DNA of 64,000 nt from Diprion similis (Eukaryota; Arthropoda; Insecta; Hymenoptera; Diprionidae). Below, one piece after another: positions 49,640-60,918 of this stretch. The DNA is taken from assembly GCF_021155765.1 (NCBI RefSeq), contig NC_060106.1, forward strand, positions 15,340,031-15,404,030, read 5' to 3'. How positions within the stretch are numbered: position 1 is the stretch's first letter; the number at the start of each line of letters is the position of its first letter. The position numbers and the translations under genes are program-made. The notes under the pieces were generated by a model. The model made no database searches. It was not told the origin of the DNA and saw only the letters and a program-made list of their open reading frames with translations.

Positions 49640-50350
49640 TCATTCGTAAGTCTTCTTGAGCTCGGCCTCCTCGTTGTAGGGATGATCCTTGGCCCATTCG
49701 AGAGCCCTGGCGATGTAGGGGGGAAGTTCAGGGGCTGGTGGGGCGACTGGCAAGTGAGCGCCCTCGACTCTGGAGCCGTTCTCGTCGGCGATGTATAAGG
49801 TCTTGATGAGGGTGCCGTCGGGAGCCGTGTACGAAACCTCCCCCTGGATAACCTGGATGACGCTGTTGTCGGGGCCAGCCTTGGCGGAGCCAGCTTCATT
49901 TTGGGTGATGCCGTTGCCGGACCAGCTGTTCTGGAACTCGCCATTCAAACCAACATCCTGAGACTGGCTTTCGATGGGAGCGTCCTTGTCGAGTCCTGCA
50001 GCTGCGAAAGCGGCTCCGAAGAGCATCGTGACGAAGATCTGTAAGTTTAATAAACGGTTTTAGTCGGTCGGCTGTAGCCAATCAGGGTTAATTGAGGCCA
50101 TCAGCTGTGCAATTTAGTCAATAAATCTCGAGGGGGTGATAAAATCTCTCCTTTCAACGATCAATTTATCTAACTTAATATCCCGGTGAAGAAATTTTTG
50201 GTAGATTATTTATACGAAAGAACTGTTTAAAGAGAACAACGATTTATATCTACAACAATTTCACTGCTGCTGGTTGTATATTATGTATATGTTGTATAAC
50301 GGTGAGTAAACACCGCTCGTAATCCATTCACAACGTACAAGAGTGTTCAT
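49640..50350 (-). CDS. RR-1 cuticular protein, duplicate of the gene at 56.0 kb
   Basis: Two exons: 50339-50350 (MNTL, donor GTACGT) and 49640-50038, giving 136 aa. The signal peptide continues IFVTMLFGAAFA in exon 2. The RR-1 part has NGEFQNSWSGNGIT, VSYTAPDG and TLYIADENGSRVEG; Ser stands where most members have an aromatic residue after ADENG. The tail, LPPYIARALEWAKDHPY then NEEAELKKTYE, is almost identical to that of the gene at 55973-56492, so the two are a recent tandem-type duplicate pair. The start is set by the mini first exon and the TATA box at 50407. An internal ATG (MLFGAA) would leave a truncated signal peptide. Confidence 0.86.
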
Positions 50351-50406
50351 GATGAAGCTGGGAGGACTGCTCAGGATTAACTGTACTAAACTTGAATCGA
50401 AAATTG

Positions 50407-50414
50407 CTTATATA
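50407..50414 (-). promoter_or_regulatory. TATA box, cuticle gene at 49.6 kb
   Basis: The - strand reads TATATAAG 57 bases upstream of the MNTL start codon. Confidence 0.7.
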
Positions 50415-52088
50415 CCCACCCATCTCGACGATTCGTAATGGACGTTGTTCAACGCAACCAAAGGTCAGTGAAAATATTCTAGGTTTATCGGGTCTTGCGC
50501 AAGCTTACCACAAGCCCAAATGAATTCGATTGCGGTATGAGTATAAAATTCAGGCTCTCGCATTAAAGCGGCAGCGTTGAAACCTCGTCGTTTAAGTCCA
50601 TTTGCATACGTGTCTTACCACGTATAAAAAACTTATCACTTTCAAACTATTCGTATGGATTTGTACGCTTGAACATAAATAGAAAGAAAAACACGGAAGT
50701 CGGAGGAAGTGTATCGATTACGTGAAGTAAGAATTCATAACGATGCAAGTAATAATGGGCAAAATTCTTACAGATTTTATTTGTTATTGACCTTAGACGT
50801 GGCGTAAATAAGCCCAAAACCTTTCTAATAACGATCTTGAAATTAATTATGAAGTGTGAATAACGGTTTATGGACAACAAGAATATAATGTATTGGAAAA
50901 AAATCGTCAAGGATTTACGCAAATTTGAAATGTTCCAACTCCTGAAGTTTTATTTAAAATAAGAAGCGAATATTTCTTATGTTCGATGATAACATCTGCA
51001 AACTTAATCATGATATTATTTTGAATGATGCTATGACATAAATAATTGCGAAAAAAATTGTATAAATACGCATTACTGTAAAAGGTTACCGCGATGCAGA
51101 AATACGAAGCATACCGCTGCAAGGACACATAAGATGGCGAACGTGCGTCCTGCAGATCTCTTTGACATTATAAAAAATCTACGAATTACGAATTGAAACG
51201 TAAAACTGGTAATCACGATTACCTCGCTAATACGGAAGCGAATAATTAAATTTCTTGAACTTAATCCTCACCCATTGATCTTCAGTTGACATTATACTAA
51301 CAGAGTTCAAACAAGCTTCTAGTCCGTCTAGCAAATTCGAAATTATTCAATCTTCGGACAATCCTTACTGTTCCGCGCTAACGATAGCATGTAAATACCA
51401 TTTGCCACATTAAACCGAGTCATAAAACCTTCAAGTCGATAGATAAGAGGTTCAATTTTCCGCCTGGTCCCTGCGATTGGAGTCAAGACCTTGGCGCTTC
51501 GTACGCTTGGTAAGGTTGTGCTCCGAAAACGTCGATCAGGCCGACCTCCTCAAAGGATCTCGATTAACGGTTCTCTTAGTATTTCATCGGTTCACTGGCA
51601 CATTCACTGGCTCTAACGCATACCCCAGAATTCACCGTGGTTGGGTCAACGTTCGCCTATTTAATTATATATTCCGCAAAGCGGTTTATCGTCTCAATCA
51701 TATGCGGTGCACCAGTTAACATCGAGCGTTATTAAGCACCGTGCGTGGCGAATCGTCGGTTAGGGTTACCGCAGGGTGAATAATCATGTGAAATCCACAA
51801 AGTATAGTTTTCAATTTTTAATACATTTTTTTGTTCTTTATCGTACAGACAATTTGCTGTGCTTTTGCATTGACTCTTTTGTTTTTATATCATCGCGTAC
51901 AGTGTGTATGGTTTTGTGTATATATATATATATATATATATATGCATATCTATATCTATATGCATACGTGTATGTAGTAAAAGTAATAAATATGTACAAC
52001 ATTTTAACCAATGTTAGTATATCGTAGGCACTGGGGGTGGCTCTGGCTGGACGGGGACTCGCTGGGTCAGGTCAGGGGTGGATCCGGA
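50415..52088. other. Intergenic, 50.4-52.1 kb
   Basis: About 1.7 kb with a TA-dinucleotide microsatellite at 51919-51943. No supported gene; ORFs at 50.6-51.1 kb (- strand) and 51.5-52.0 kb (+ strand) show no motif. Confidence 0.5.
51919..51943. repeat. (TA)n microsatellite
   Basis: About twelve TA units, followed by a degenerate TATATC region. Confidence 0.9.
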
Positions 52089-53065
52089 TCAAACTTGGTT
52101 CTCATCTTCCTTCGAAGGGTGGGCCGCGTTCCACTCAAGGGCCTTCTGGATGGCATCGGGAATTGGCGGGGAGGTTGGCAAGTGCGCACCCTCCGGCTGG
52201 AAGCCCTCCTCCCCAGCCTTGTAGGTCAGGGAAATGACGACCCCGTCTTCGCCGGTGTAGCTGTATCCACCCTGGACGGCAGTGCTCTCGTTCTCGGCGC
52301 CGGCGTTCACCACGGAACCTTCCTCCTCGGCCTTAATTCCGTTCGCCGATTCGTAGCTCCATTTGTAGGAACCGTCGGGGTTCGGTCCATCCTGGGTTTG
52401 GGCGACGATGGCGATCGGCTCGTCGGCGGGTCGCGCTAAAGCGCAGGCCGTCAGGGCGAGAAGTGTTACCTGGAGGACAAAGTGGGCGGTTAGATTACGT
52501 CGCCGTTTCGTTGTGGCAGAGTTTTTTTTTAAGGATCGCTCAAGAATACACCGCAAGAGATCAACGCGGATCAAGGATAAATCGATTCGTAGGGTAACAA
52601 ATCACTGTCGGATGGACGGTCGAGATTGACTCTTTGTACGTTAAGGCTTCGAAAGGACGACGTGGATGCTCCTGGTGATTTATGGATTGTCGTTTTATTT
52701 TGCCGCTTGACGTCATCGCGCGTCGACGAGCAGTGCCCGTTCAATCGTATTTAATTGTTATGGGGCGAAATTTTATTTTGCATGGGACACCTCGCGGAGG
52801 ACCACGACGACACCCGGATCCATAAACTGGAAGCCAAATCGCGACTACAAGATCCTCGGCACTCGATGACACCACAGATTTATTATATCCAACTTTAAGG
52901 TGTTCTCATTGTCGATTATATAGTTCCCGACCGCTCGGAAATGAATAATCCAATCTAGCACTGTTATACTGAACCGAGACGCGGCACCAAAAAGACTGCG
53001 AGGATGGTCTAAAAGACAATGAGTCCCGAAGACAGTGCCTCTTCGCTTACCAATGCCGTGTACAT
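52089..53065 (-). CDS. RR-1 cuticular protein (CPR family)
   Basis: Two exons: 53051-53065 (MYTAL, donor GTAAGC) and 52089-52469, giving 131 aa. The signal peptide continues VTLLALTACALA. The RR-1 domain is the closest to consensus in the window: NPDGSYKWSYESANGIKAEE, QGGYSYTGEDG, then LTYKAGEEGFQPEGAHLP, with a typical LEWNAAHP tail. One departure is KAGEEGF in place of TADENGF. An upstream ATG in the genomic frame (52574) lies in the intron and is rejected. The MY start is shared with the + strand gene at 39734. A 581-bp intron separates the exons. Confidence 0.88.
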
Positions 53066-53120
53066 GATGCAGTCGTAATCGCCAACAGCAAGTGTTTGTC
53101 AAGTAGGTAAGCCGTCGGCA

Positions 53121-53128
53121 TATTTATA
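53121..53128 (-). promoter_or_regulatory. TATA box, cuticle gene at 52.1 kb
   Basis: The - strand reads TATAAATA 56 bases upstream of the MYTAL start codon. Confidence 0.7.
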
Positions 53129-55923
53129 CCCCCGAAGGCATCACCAACACCGTCGTCCCGACGCCACCGACGTCGGCATATGGCTTAACACCACCTGCAC
53201 TTTGACTTACGCATGAATAATCCATACACACGACCACGCGCACGTCTCGTCCCAAGTACCAACAAGGGCACACCAGGCATCGCTTACATACAAGTGTCGA
53301 AAGTGTGCGAGGATGGAAGCCGATGACAGACGTGTTGGTATCGTTAGGCGCCTCCACACATGGAAAACGGCGAACAACACACGTCGTTGAAACACCGAGA
53401 GATCTGGAAGCTGCGACGAGGGGATGCGGAGATACGGAGGTAGGTACAAACCTCCAGAGATCGCCGTACGTCGTATGAGTCGTTAAATGTCATCGGGTCT
53501 CCAATAAGGAAGGCTTACTCAATTGTCATATATAAATACTTTTCTATCGACATTTATTTTCCACTGCAATTTTTCTCGTTTCAACCATACTCGTATATTC
53601 TTCTTCTGGACAACCGTCCGTACGCCTCAGAACGCCGATGCATCAATTTCTTGGGCGTCGAGACGTCGAGCGATTCCTGGATGATATACATTATTTTCAT
53701 ACCAACATGTCGTTCCGTTCAATTGGAACGGGTTCAAAGCTATAGAAATTTCAGTTTCGCTCAAGCTCGGAAGCTGAGCGCTTATTCTCAAAAGGCACCT
53801 GCTACAAGGGGAACGAATTCATTCGTGTCAAGCTGGGCGCTCCGCGGCGTTATTGTATTCAAAATTAGCATCGTGTCTCTCTAGAGCTACTGCTTCCCAA
53901 AGCCTACTTCAGATATCCGTTTCAACCCCGCTTTTGAACACGCCAGACTTATTGTCAGACCTGCGAAATTCCTTCCTGTCAGATGCTTGCTAAGCACTAT
54001 AAATTTATCTAACAGAAAACTCTTTTTCTTTAAGCAAGATATCGAAGTTGGGCAACATCCCGCGTTGCTGTGGTTATCCTTACATCGTCAGAATTTATTT
54101 GCACGTTCGTCTCTATCGGGCTGTTTCCATCGGCTGGTGACTCAGGGTCTTCAGCTTTTAGAGCGTGGACCTCATTTCGAGTTGATGGATTGAAAACTCG
54201 TAATCTCTTGACAGTTTCTACTTTTCTACCTTTCATCTGAAAATACCGTGTAAATTCTGATCTTCGTCTCTGTTATGCTCGATTCTCGATACACTGCGTC
54301 AGACCACGTAAGAATTACTTCCTAAAATTATAATATATTGAATGAAAGAAATTCATTCTCGACGTTTAGCTGCTAATTAAGCATCAACAATATAACATTT
54401 TTCACCTCAACGACTCATTTTGGCGGAAGTTGTGTGCATAATGTGTGTTGTCTATTAACAGCCTGCTTCTATAACGTGTTCTTGACTCGTTAATTCGCAC
54501 TTTCTTCCTGCTGGTATGATAGTTTACTGCATTACATATATCTCATAATTTTCTACAAACATCGGTAGTCAGTTACAACAATAACGGGTCACGTAATTGT
54601 GCACAAGTATTTTGACATACTAATTCCAACCGTCGATAATACTATTCAATTAGGTTCCAGCACGTAACCGTTTTTATTTTTTCAACAAGATAGTTGTAAT
54701 CCCACTGCATCGTTAGACCCTCTTGAATATGGGATTATCGATTGTCCGTCGGCATATCGCCAAAGGCAGGATTATTTTGATAGGCAGATAAGGTGAGGAA
54801 AGATCCTTTGAGTAATCGGCAAAGTTTCGCCGCGTGGTCCATCGCTTCTGTTACGTAAACAGCATATACTCTGCACGAATGGTTTACGGTCGTGTTATGT
54901 CTATTTCATTGTCACTTTCATTCGGCGTTGGCGTCGGCGTCGAGACGCAGAGCGTATAAAATGCGCAAAGATACACCGCTGCCGCTTCGATAGCACACAG
55001 ACATTCGCTGATGCAATCGCAACGTAGGTATGTTAATCGCATCCTCGAATAGGTACGCGGTAAGTTTAATGTATAGTCCTATAACCATGATCAAATATCG
55101 TTGCAAAACCGGCGTACGGAACGTTTGCCAAACAATGGTTGAACCTTTCATGCTATCACTCGAAAAAAATCTTGCCATAGCGAGGGAACTTTTTTTTTAG
55201 TACAAAAATGGATGTCGAATTCCAAAGTTGAGCTTCTCGTACTCATTTTCGGTCGTGAATTACCGAGCAACGTTGAATGCAGTTTTTTTCAAGTATAATA
55301 CAAAAATTATTCTTCACGGTTACGAATCCCTACGGGCAATGTAGCATCTAACGGTTAGGGTAGACCAACAAACAAGGCCGACGAGTTAACGCAGGATTTG
55401 CACTTCCAGTTCTACAGCTTGTCGGAATGCCCATTTTTCATCGTTGCTATTTCTTGCAAGCGTAGATGTTTACTTTTTATACGGCGCCAACTTCTTGCTT
55501 CGAAGCCTCCTCAGTCTCGCGCTGACTTCTCAAGGACGAAGATCCGGAAGATAGTCTCCGATCGATTGAGCTCTTACACTGCATTGCTTTATAATCCATA
55601 CGTATCTACTTAAATAGCTATGTATTCTGGTTTGCTGGTTTGAATTTGCGATATAACCTTTATTTTTCGACTTCTAGAGATAGACTGATGACCGAAGCAG
55701 GCTATAACAGTTAAATTAAACTAATCATAATCATTCCAAATATGAACTGAAGATTCATAATCCATTTTGTGAAAGAAATTATCATGATCCCTGATTGTGG
55801 TCAAACACATTTCTAATAATCGACTTACAATTAGTAAGTAGGTATGTCCTGAAACGGAATATATCAAGTTAAAGGTCTGATCGAAAAAATACGATAATTG
55901 GGTTAATTGAAAACCGTATCCTC
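53129..55923. other. Intergenic, 53.1-55.9 kb
   Basis: About 2.8 kb. A lone TATAAAAT on the + strand at 54955-54962 is followed by a short ATG frame (MQSQR) but no linked exon was found. ORFs in this interval carry no recognised motif. Confidence 0.45.
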
Positions 55924-55929
55924 TTTATT
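55924..55929 (-). terminator. Polyadenylation signal, cuticle gene at 56.0 kb
   Basis: TTTATT on the + strand reads AATAAA on the - strand, about 45 bases past the stop codon. Confidence 0.5.
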
Positions 55930-55972
55930 AAAAAATACGAATCGATGAATTAGGTTTTAACCAACACACAAC

Positions 55973-56492
55973 TCAGTTGTAAGTCTTTCTGAGCTCGGCC
56001 TCCTCGTTGTAGGGATGATCCTTGGCCCATGCGAGAGCCCTGGCGATGTAGGGGGGAAGTTCCGGGGCGACTGGCAAATGGGCACCTTCGGCTCTGAAGC
56101 CGTTCTCGTCGGCGATGTATCGGGTTTGTATGGGGGTGCCGTCGGGAGCCGTGTACGAAACCTGTCCCTCAATAGTTTGGACGACAGTGTTTTCGGGGCC
56201 TGGCTTGACGGAGCCAGATTCATCGACGAGGATGTTGTTGCCGGACCAGCTGTTTTTGAAAGCACCCCCAAAATCGGTCTCCAGAACTTGACTGTCGATG
56301 GACGCGTCCTTGTCGAGACCAGCGGCGCAGGCCGCTCCGAAGAGCATCACAAAAAACAGCTGCGAAAGAGAAAAATCGTATATCATTAATGATAATTCAC
56401 GACGCTAAAGATTTCGGATCTACAAATACTTGTCAAGTCGGGACTTGGAGTGCGGTTACGAATACTGAAAGTAAACTTACAGCGGAGTTCAT
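55973..56492 (-). CDS. RR-1 cuticular protein, duplicate of the gene at 49.6 kb
   Basis: Two exons: 56481-56492 (MNSA, donor GTAAGT) and 55973-56359, giving 132 aa. The signal peptide continues LFFVMLFGAACA. The RR-1 region has GGAFKNSWSGNNI, VSYTAPDG and TRYIADENGFRAEGAHLP, followed by LPPYIARALAWAKDHPY and NEEAELRKTYN. Compared with its sister at 49640, it lacks one PPA-type unit before ELPPY and keeps the aromatic Phe in ADENGF. Both share the GLDKDA segment after the signal peptide. The 121-bp intron is the shortest first intron in the cluster. One cuticle gene (52.1 kb) lies between the duplicates. Confidence 0.87.
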
Positions 56493-56545
56493 GTTGACAG
56501 TTCGGCTGAATAATGCTTTGTATTTTACTACGGATTTCGACAGGA

Positions 56546-56553
56546 CTTTTATA
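56546..56553 (-). promoter_or_regulatory. TATA box, cuticle gene at 56.0 kb
   Basis: The - strand reads TATAAAAG 54 bases upstream of the MNSA start codon. Confidence 0.7.
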
Positions 56554-57625
56554 GTCATCCTCTCGCATACTCGCTAGTGGAGGGGCAAATGTCAGGCATT
56601 CTCTTGAAAAAATAAAAAACTAAAACCTGCTTAAAAATTTTATCGTAATACCATTTCCGAAAATTCTAATTACCGACGAGGTTTGCACGTACAAACCCAA
56701 GATCTCCGTCGCCACCCTGATACCATACTCAAACAGTTGTGACGGTGCACAAAAAATCTTCTAAAATCTGCCAAATTAGTACAATTCAGGCTGCAATTTG
56801 ATTTTCTTAGAAAATCCAGGTACAAGTTCGAAAAAGTTCATCGTTTTACATAGCTAGTTGACGAGTAATAAAGAAATGTTATACAAAAATTCAGACCCCT
56901 TAGAGTAGTATTCAAAGGCTGATAAAGCGCTTACTTTGTGTTGATATTCACACTGCAACGGCCAAATGACTAGTGATAAACTGCAAAGAGCAAAGTTTCT
57001 TCAGATTCGTACGCCATATGGCTATTTTAGAATCACCGAGTTTCGCACAATACCGAATAACTAATGTCCGGAGTGATATTTAAACGACGAATTATGTTCG
57101 ACGTTGTCGTTTTTCAAGGAACTCAATGAACAGAACTTGCTTTGGAATGCCGTTCCAACTTCCAAATCTTCTTGGAGATTTTTTTTCTACTTTTGACTAG
57201 CTACGGAAGAACACTCAGCCACAAATATTCAACAGTGACAATGAATTACCAACTGCTGAGCAAACAACCGTCGAACTTCTTAAAATTTGACGCAGAATCC
57301 CGTACGACTTGACCGTGCTGCGTTATGCAGAGATTGAAGAACTCATTGCGACAGCCTGTGCGAAAAATTATTTCGCGCGGTTGACATTTTTTTTTGTCCA
57401 TTGTTTCATTTAGTAGAATGCATGACATTTACCCCACCCTGCAAATTCGATTCAAATATCATTGGACAAACCCTGTCGAATTCCGGAGTGTTGCAATTCC
57501 CGAATATAACACGAAACCCCTGCAGTGAGTATTTCAGCCCATAGCATTCATTGGCTACAGCTATCTTTATCTTGAGCAGGGCCCCAATTCGCTGGCTTCG
57601 ATCCAGCGATCACACTTGTTCGATA
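56554..57625. other. Intergenic, 56.6-57.6 kb
   Basis: About 1.1 kb of AT-rich DNA with no recognised gene. Confidence 0.5.
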
Positions 57626-57756
57626 AATCTTGTTCACTACATGTTCTTTGGAGCCGCCAGCGATGCAAATCCTGTTAAGAACGCAGACATCGGAAATAGA
57701 GTTCGGCAAGATGTGAGTTTGAAGGGTAATTTCCAGCAGAGTTGTACAGGTAGAAG
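57626..57756 (+). pseudogene. Relic of a cuticular protein exon (49.6/56.0 kb subfamily)
   Basis: The + strand encodes MFFGAASDANPVKNADIGN and then QDVSLKGNFQQSCTG. This aligns with MLFGAAFAAAGLDKDAPIES and QDVGLNGEFQNSWSG of the gene at 49640-50350. Just upstream, bases resembling the start of that gene's exon 2 (coding IFVT) carry a small length change that shifts frame. The match stops after about 40 residues and the RR core is missing. It is read as a truncated, opposite-strand remnant of a duplicated copy. Confidence 0.5.
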
Positions 57757-59170
57757 CTTCTATGTCTTCTATAGACGTAGCTACTCACCGTTTCTTGAAA
57801 TAAAATAATAGTACATGGAAGCATTTTGCAACAGAAGGCTTGCCTTCTGTAAAAAATAATTCTACACGTTTGAATTGGCTCGAAGAACACGAAATTGATA
57901 TCGAAGCATAACCAGACGCTCTGCCTTTGTTTAAAGATTAGCCAAGTCTGCATAACGCCTGCAGTATACGTCAACAGCATGATTCTTCGCTGCGCATTAA
58001 AACTTGTTTATTGAAAAATTATAGGTATAGATATCCCGGGGTACGATGGTCAGACCTTGTTGTCCAAGCTGAGAGTTATGCGTAATTGGTCGGGTCATTT
58101 TGTAGTCCGGTGTAAATAATTGCGACTGCAGTCAAATTGAAGTGTTGTTTTCATCCGGCAAGGTCCAGGACTGCAGACGCCGGAGTGCCACGAAGATCAG
58201 ATGATCGCCAATTGTTTCTTCGCTGTAAGATAATACATGCACACGACTGATTCGCGGCATAAAATTGGTTCTCCGATACTCAGGTGGGTATAATTGTTAC
58301 CCTGAGGTTCATACACGCCGTAGATAAACTGTCTTCCTGCCTACAAGCCAATCGCGACGAAAGATATATATTCATTCTTAAAAACAATCCCTGAAAATGA
58401 TCGCGTGAAACAAAAAGAAGTTGAGCAAAAGTCAGAATCCTCTTGGATAAAAAAGATCGGACTGGTATGATGGGCCAAGGACTTTCCGGATCGGGCGATG
58501 CAATAGATGATATACGTATTATATCCTTTCCAAATCTTTTGCGCAGAATATCCAACGCCGATTCAAAAAGGCGGGGAAAAAGTTTTCGGAAAAAAAATCA
58601 TCGTACAGTCCCAAATCAGATTCCTGGACCTTTGGTGGGCCATTTCTCAACCTTCGACATTCTCTGCAGGCCACGTCCCGATGGCACCGTCATCTTGTCC
58701 TTGGTCACTTTTACTGGCGTTGAAAAACTCGAGGGAGGGGATGTTTTAGGGTGATTCGAAGTGACGAAATTTTTGCACATTACATTGTGCTAATTGCAGG
58801 TTAGGTGTGAATTAGAAATAATACGACGAGCTCTCCGACCGCGGAGTTTGCCCCACCTTGGGAGATGGATAGGTTTTACTGGCAATTTGACCCGCGCACT
58901 GCAACAGTGTGTACATCGGGTGTTGTTGTAAATGAAAGTATAAATTCAAATTCGGCTCGTTTACATCGCGATGCCTCAGGCGTGCAGCTTCTTGCGCTGC
59001 GGCTAGAACCGTTTACTTTTATATGTCAAGGTCGTCCTCCGCAGTTTTTATTCCCCACTCGCGTAAACGTACCTGCACGGCCTCATCTTCACGCGAGTCT
59101 CGTCTCTGCAGGCTACCCTCGGGCCCGAGGCGTAAAAAATGGTCGATCGACACCGCCGCGACGTCGTCTG

Positions 59171-59200
59171 TCCATCCATCCATCCATCCATCCATCCATC
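59171..59200. repeat. (CATC)n microsatellite
   Basis: About seven and a half tetranucleotide units; they create the SIHPSIHPS and WMDGWMDG runs in ORFs on either strand, which are not taken as genes. Confidence 0.9.
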
Positions 59201-60898
59201 GATGTGCCCACGTGCCCATAACTCCATTATTAAGCATGCAGCGGCTGCCTGCTTGCCACAAGTCGGCTTTTTCCCACTTGACATTTACTTGCGGTACCTA
59301 CGCTGATTGTGAGATCACTTCTCGACCTCGTGCAGGCTCGTGTAATAACCGCCATCTTGGTTCCCGGGGTTGCAGTACGGCCATGAGGGGTAACCCAGTT
59401 ACCACATACCAGAAAGACACCTGAAATTGCAATATTTCGGTACCACCATTTTTTTCCAGTCCTTCGGGGAGGTCATTCGCAGTCCAGTTCCAAAATTTCG
59501 GCCGGAGTCTGCAGTAGCTTCGGTTGCCATCTCCAATTTATGGTATAAGTCGGATAATGTCGATCATTGTCAAAAAATTACGAGGATTATTTTTGGTAAA
59601 AAATAGAAAAATAGGCCAGTCATTTGACAAAAATAAATTCAAAATGGAGGCCAAAGCTGCCACAGAAACTAGTTAAAATTTCGGATTTAGACTACCAGTC
59701 ACCCCCCACCCAAGGATTGGAAAAAGAAATTAACGATATTTATTTACTGCAATTTTAAATGCAGATTTCGATTGGATTAAGCCTCACCCCTTCAATTTCG
59801 AACCCTTGGGTGACACCGAAGCCTCAAGGCCGGGGGAAATGAATGGAAAAAGGGATCTCGCCACCGACACTCAAGTCGCAGCCCGGCTGATCGAAGATTA
59901 ACTCGCGTTACTTGTTCTACCAGTAACACAATACCATTAGTCCACGGAGATCTTGCAGATCATCCGCGCGATATCATGAACTGTACACCTTATACTCGTC
60001 GCTAATACGTAATAAGGGTACGATCAGCTCGTGTCTTTCTCGATTATCAGTCTCGGTTACCCAATCTGCGTAACTCTAAACCATATGCACGTTCCGGCCT
60101 TGCCGACGTCTACGCGTTACTATTACATATAGAATCAAATTCGCCTCGCTGTATTGTCCGTCCGGCGAATTTTGAGAAATTTCAGGGCCTTCGATCCCAC
60201 GAAATTCAATCTCCATCGCGAACCGAAACGAAATCCATGAATACCTGTATCCAAATGTATCCTTTACACTCGCTCCGAATCGTACATATCAGTATAAATG
60301 TTCACGCCTCGTAGTCACCTGCAATCAGGCCCAATTTCGCCAGCGTTGAGCGCTAATTAAGTCGCGAACAAGCGTAGTTACGCACAACTACGATCATTAG
60401 CAAAATGTGAAAACGACAAATTTCCGTTCCGTTTCCGCAGGGCGACCTGTGGGCACCTTCCTATCGAATAAAGATTACATCAAAGCGAAAAAAATAACGC
60501 AAAAAGGTTTATGGTGTGAAGTTTTTTTGGCAATTGCACAATGGTGAGTATCGTACGACCCGGAGGTCTGTTGGAGTTTCGCCAAAGGATTGGGCGGTAA
60601 ATAACTCGGTTCACCCAGGCGTGAGAAAACTGCGTAACTTTTAATTATCTGGAACGAAAAATGCCCCCCGGTATTAGACGATTCTCAATTCTCGCAGCAG
60701 CTTGGCTCGCGTAAATTACCAGGTAAAATAATATCGCAACGGGAATACGCCGCGAATACGTGGCCTTCTGATCCCGCGATCGCTAATTCGCAGTCGATGA
60801 TTGGCACAGCCTTGAGGAGCATCGCGATTCTCCCTAATCGAAGCAGCCTGCCATACCGGCGAGAAGATACGGTAGTCTGTTCTAGGAGCCAATTAATT

Positions 60899-60918
60899 CC
60901 CCCCCCCCCCCCCCCCCC
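60899..60918. repeat. Poly-C tract
   Basis: About 20 consecutive C residues, which is unusual in this AT-rich region; the length may be imprecise because of sequencing error. Confidence 0.75.

Noticed and set aside
51776-52027. 83-aa ORF with alternating Ile-Tyr
   Set aside because: It is produced by the TA dinucleotide repeat.
52011-52439. 142-aa + strand ORF
   Set aside because: It is the antisense shadow of the RR-1 exon at 52089-52469.
58865-59284. Set of ORFs on both strands containing SIHPSIHPS or WMDGWMDG runs
   Set aside because: The runs are translations of a CATC microsatellite and the flanks have no recognisable domain.
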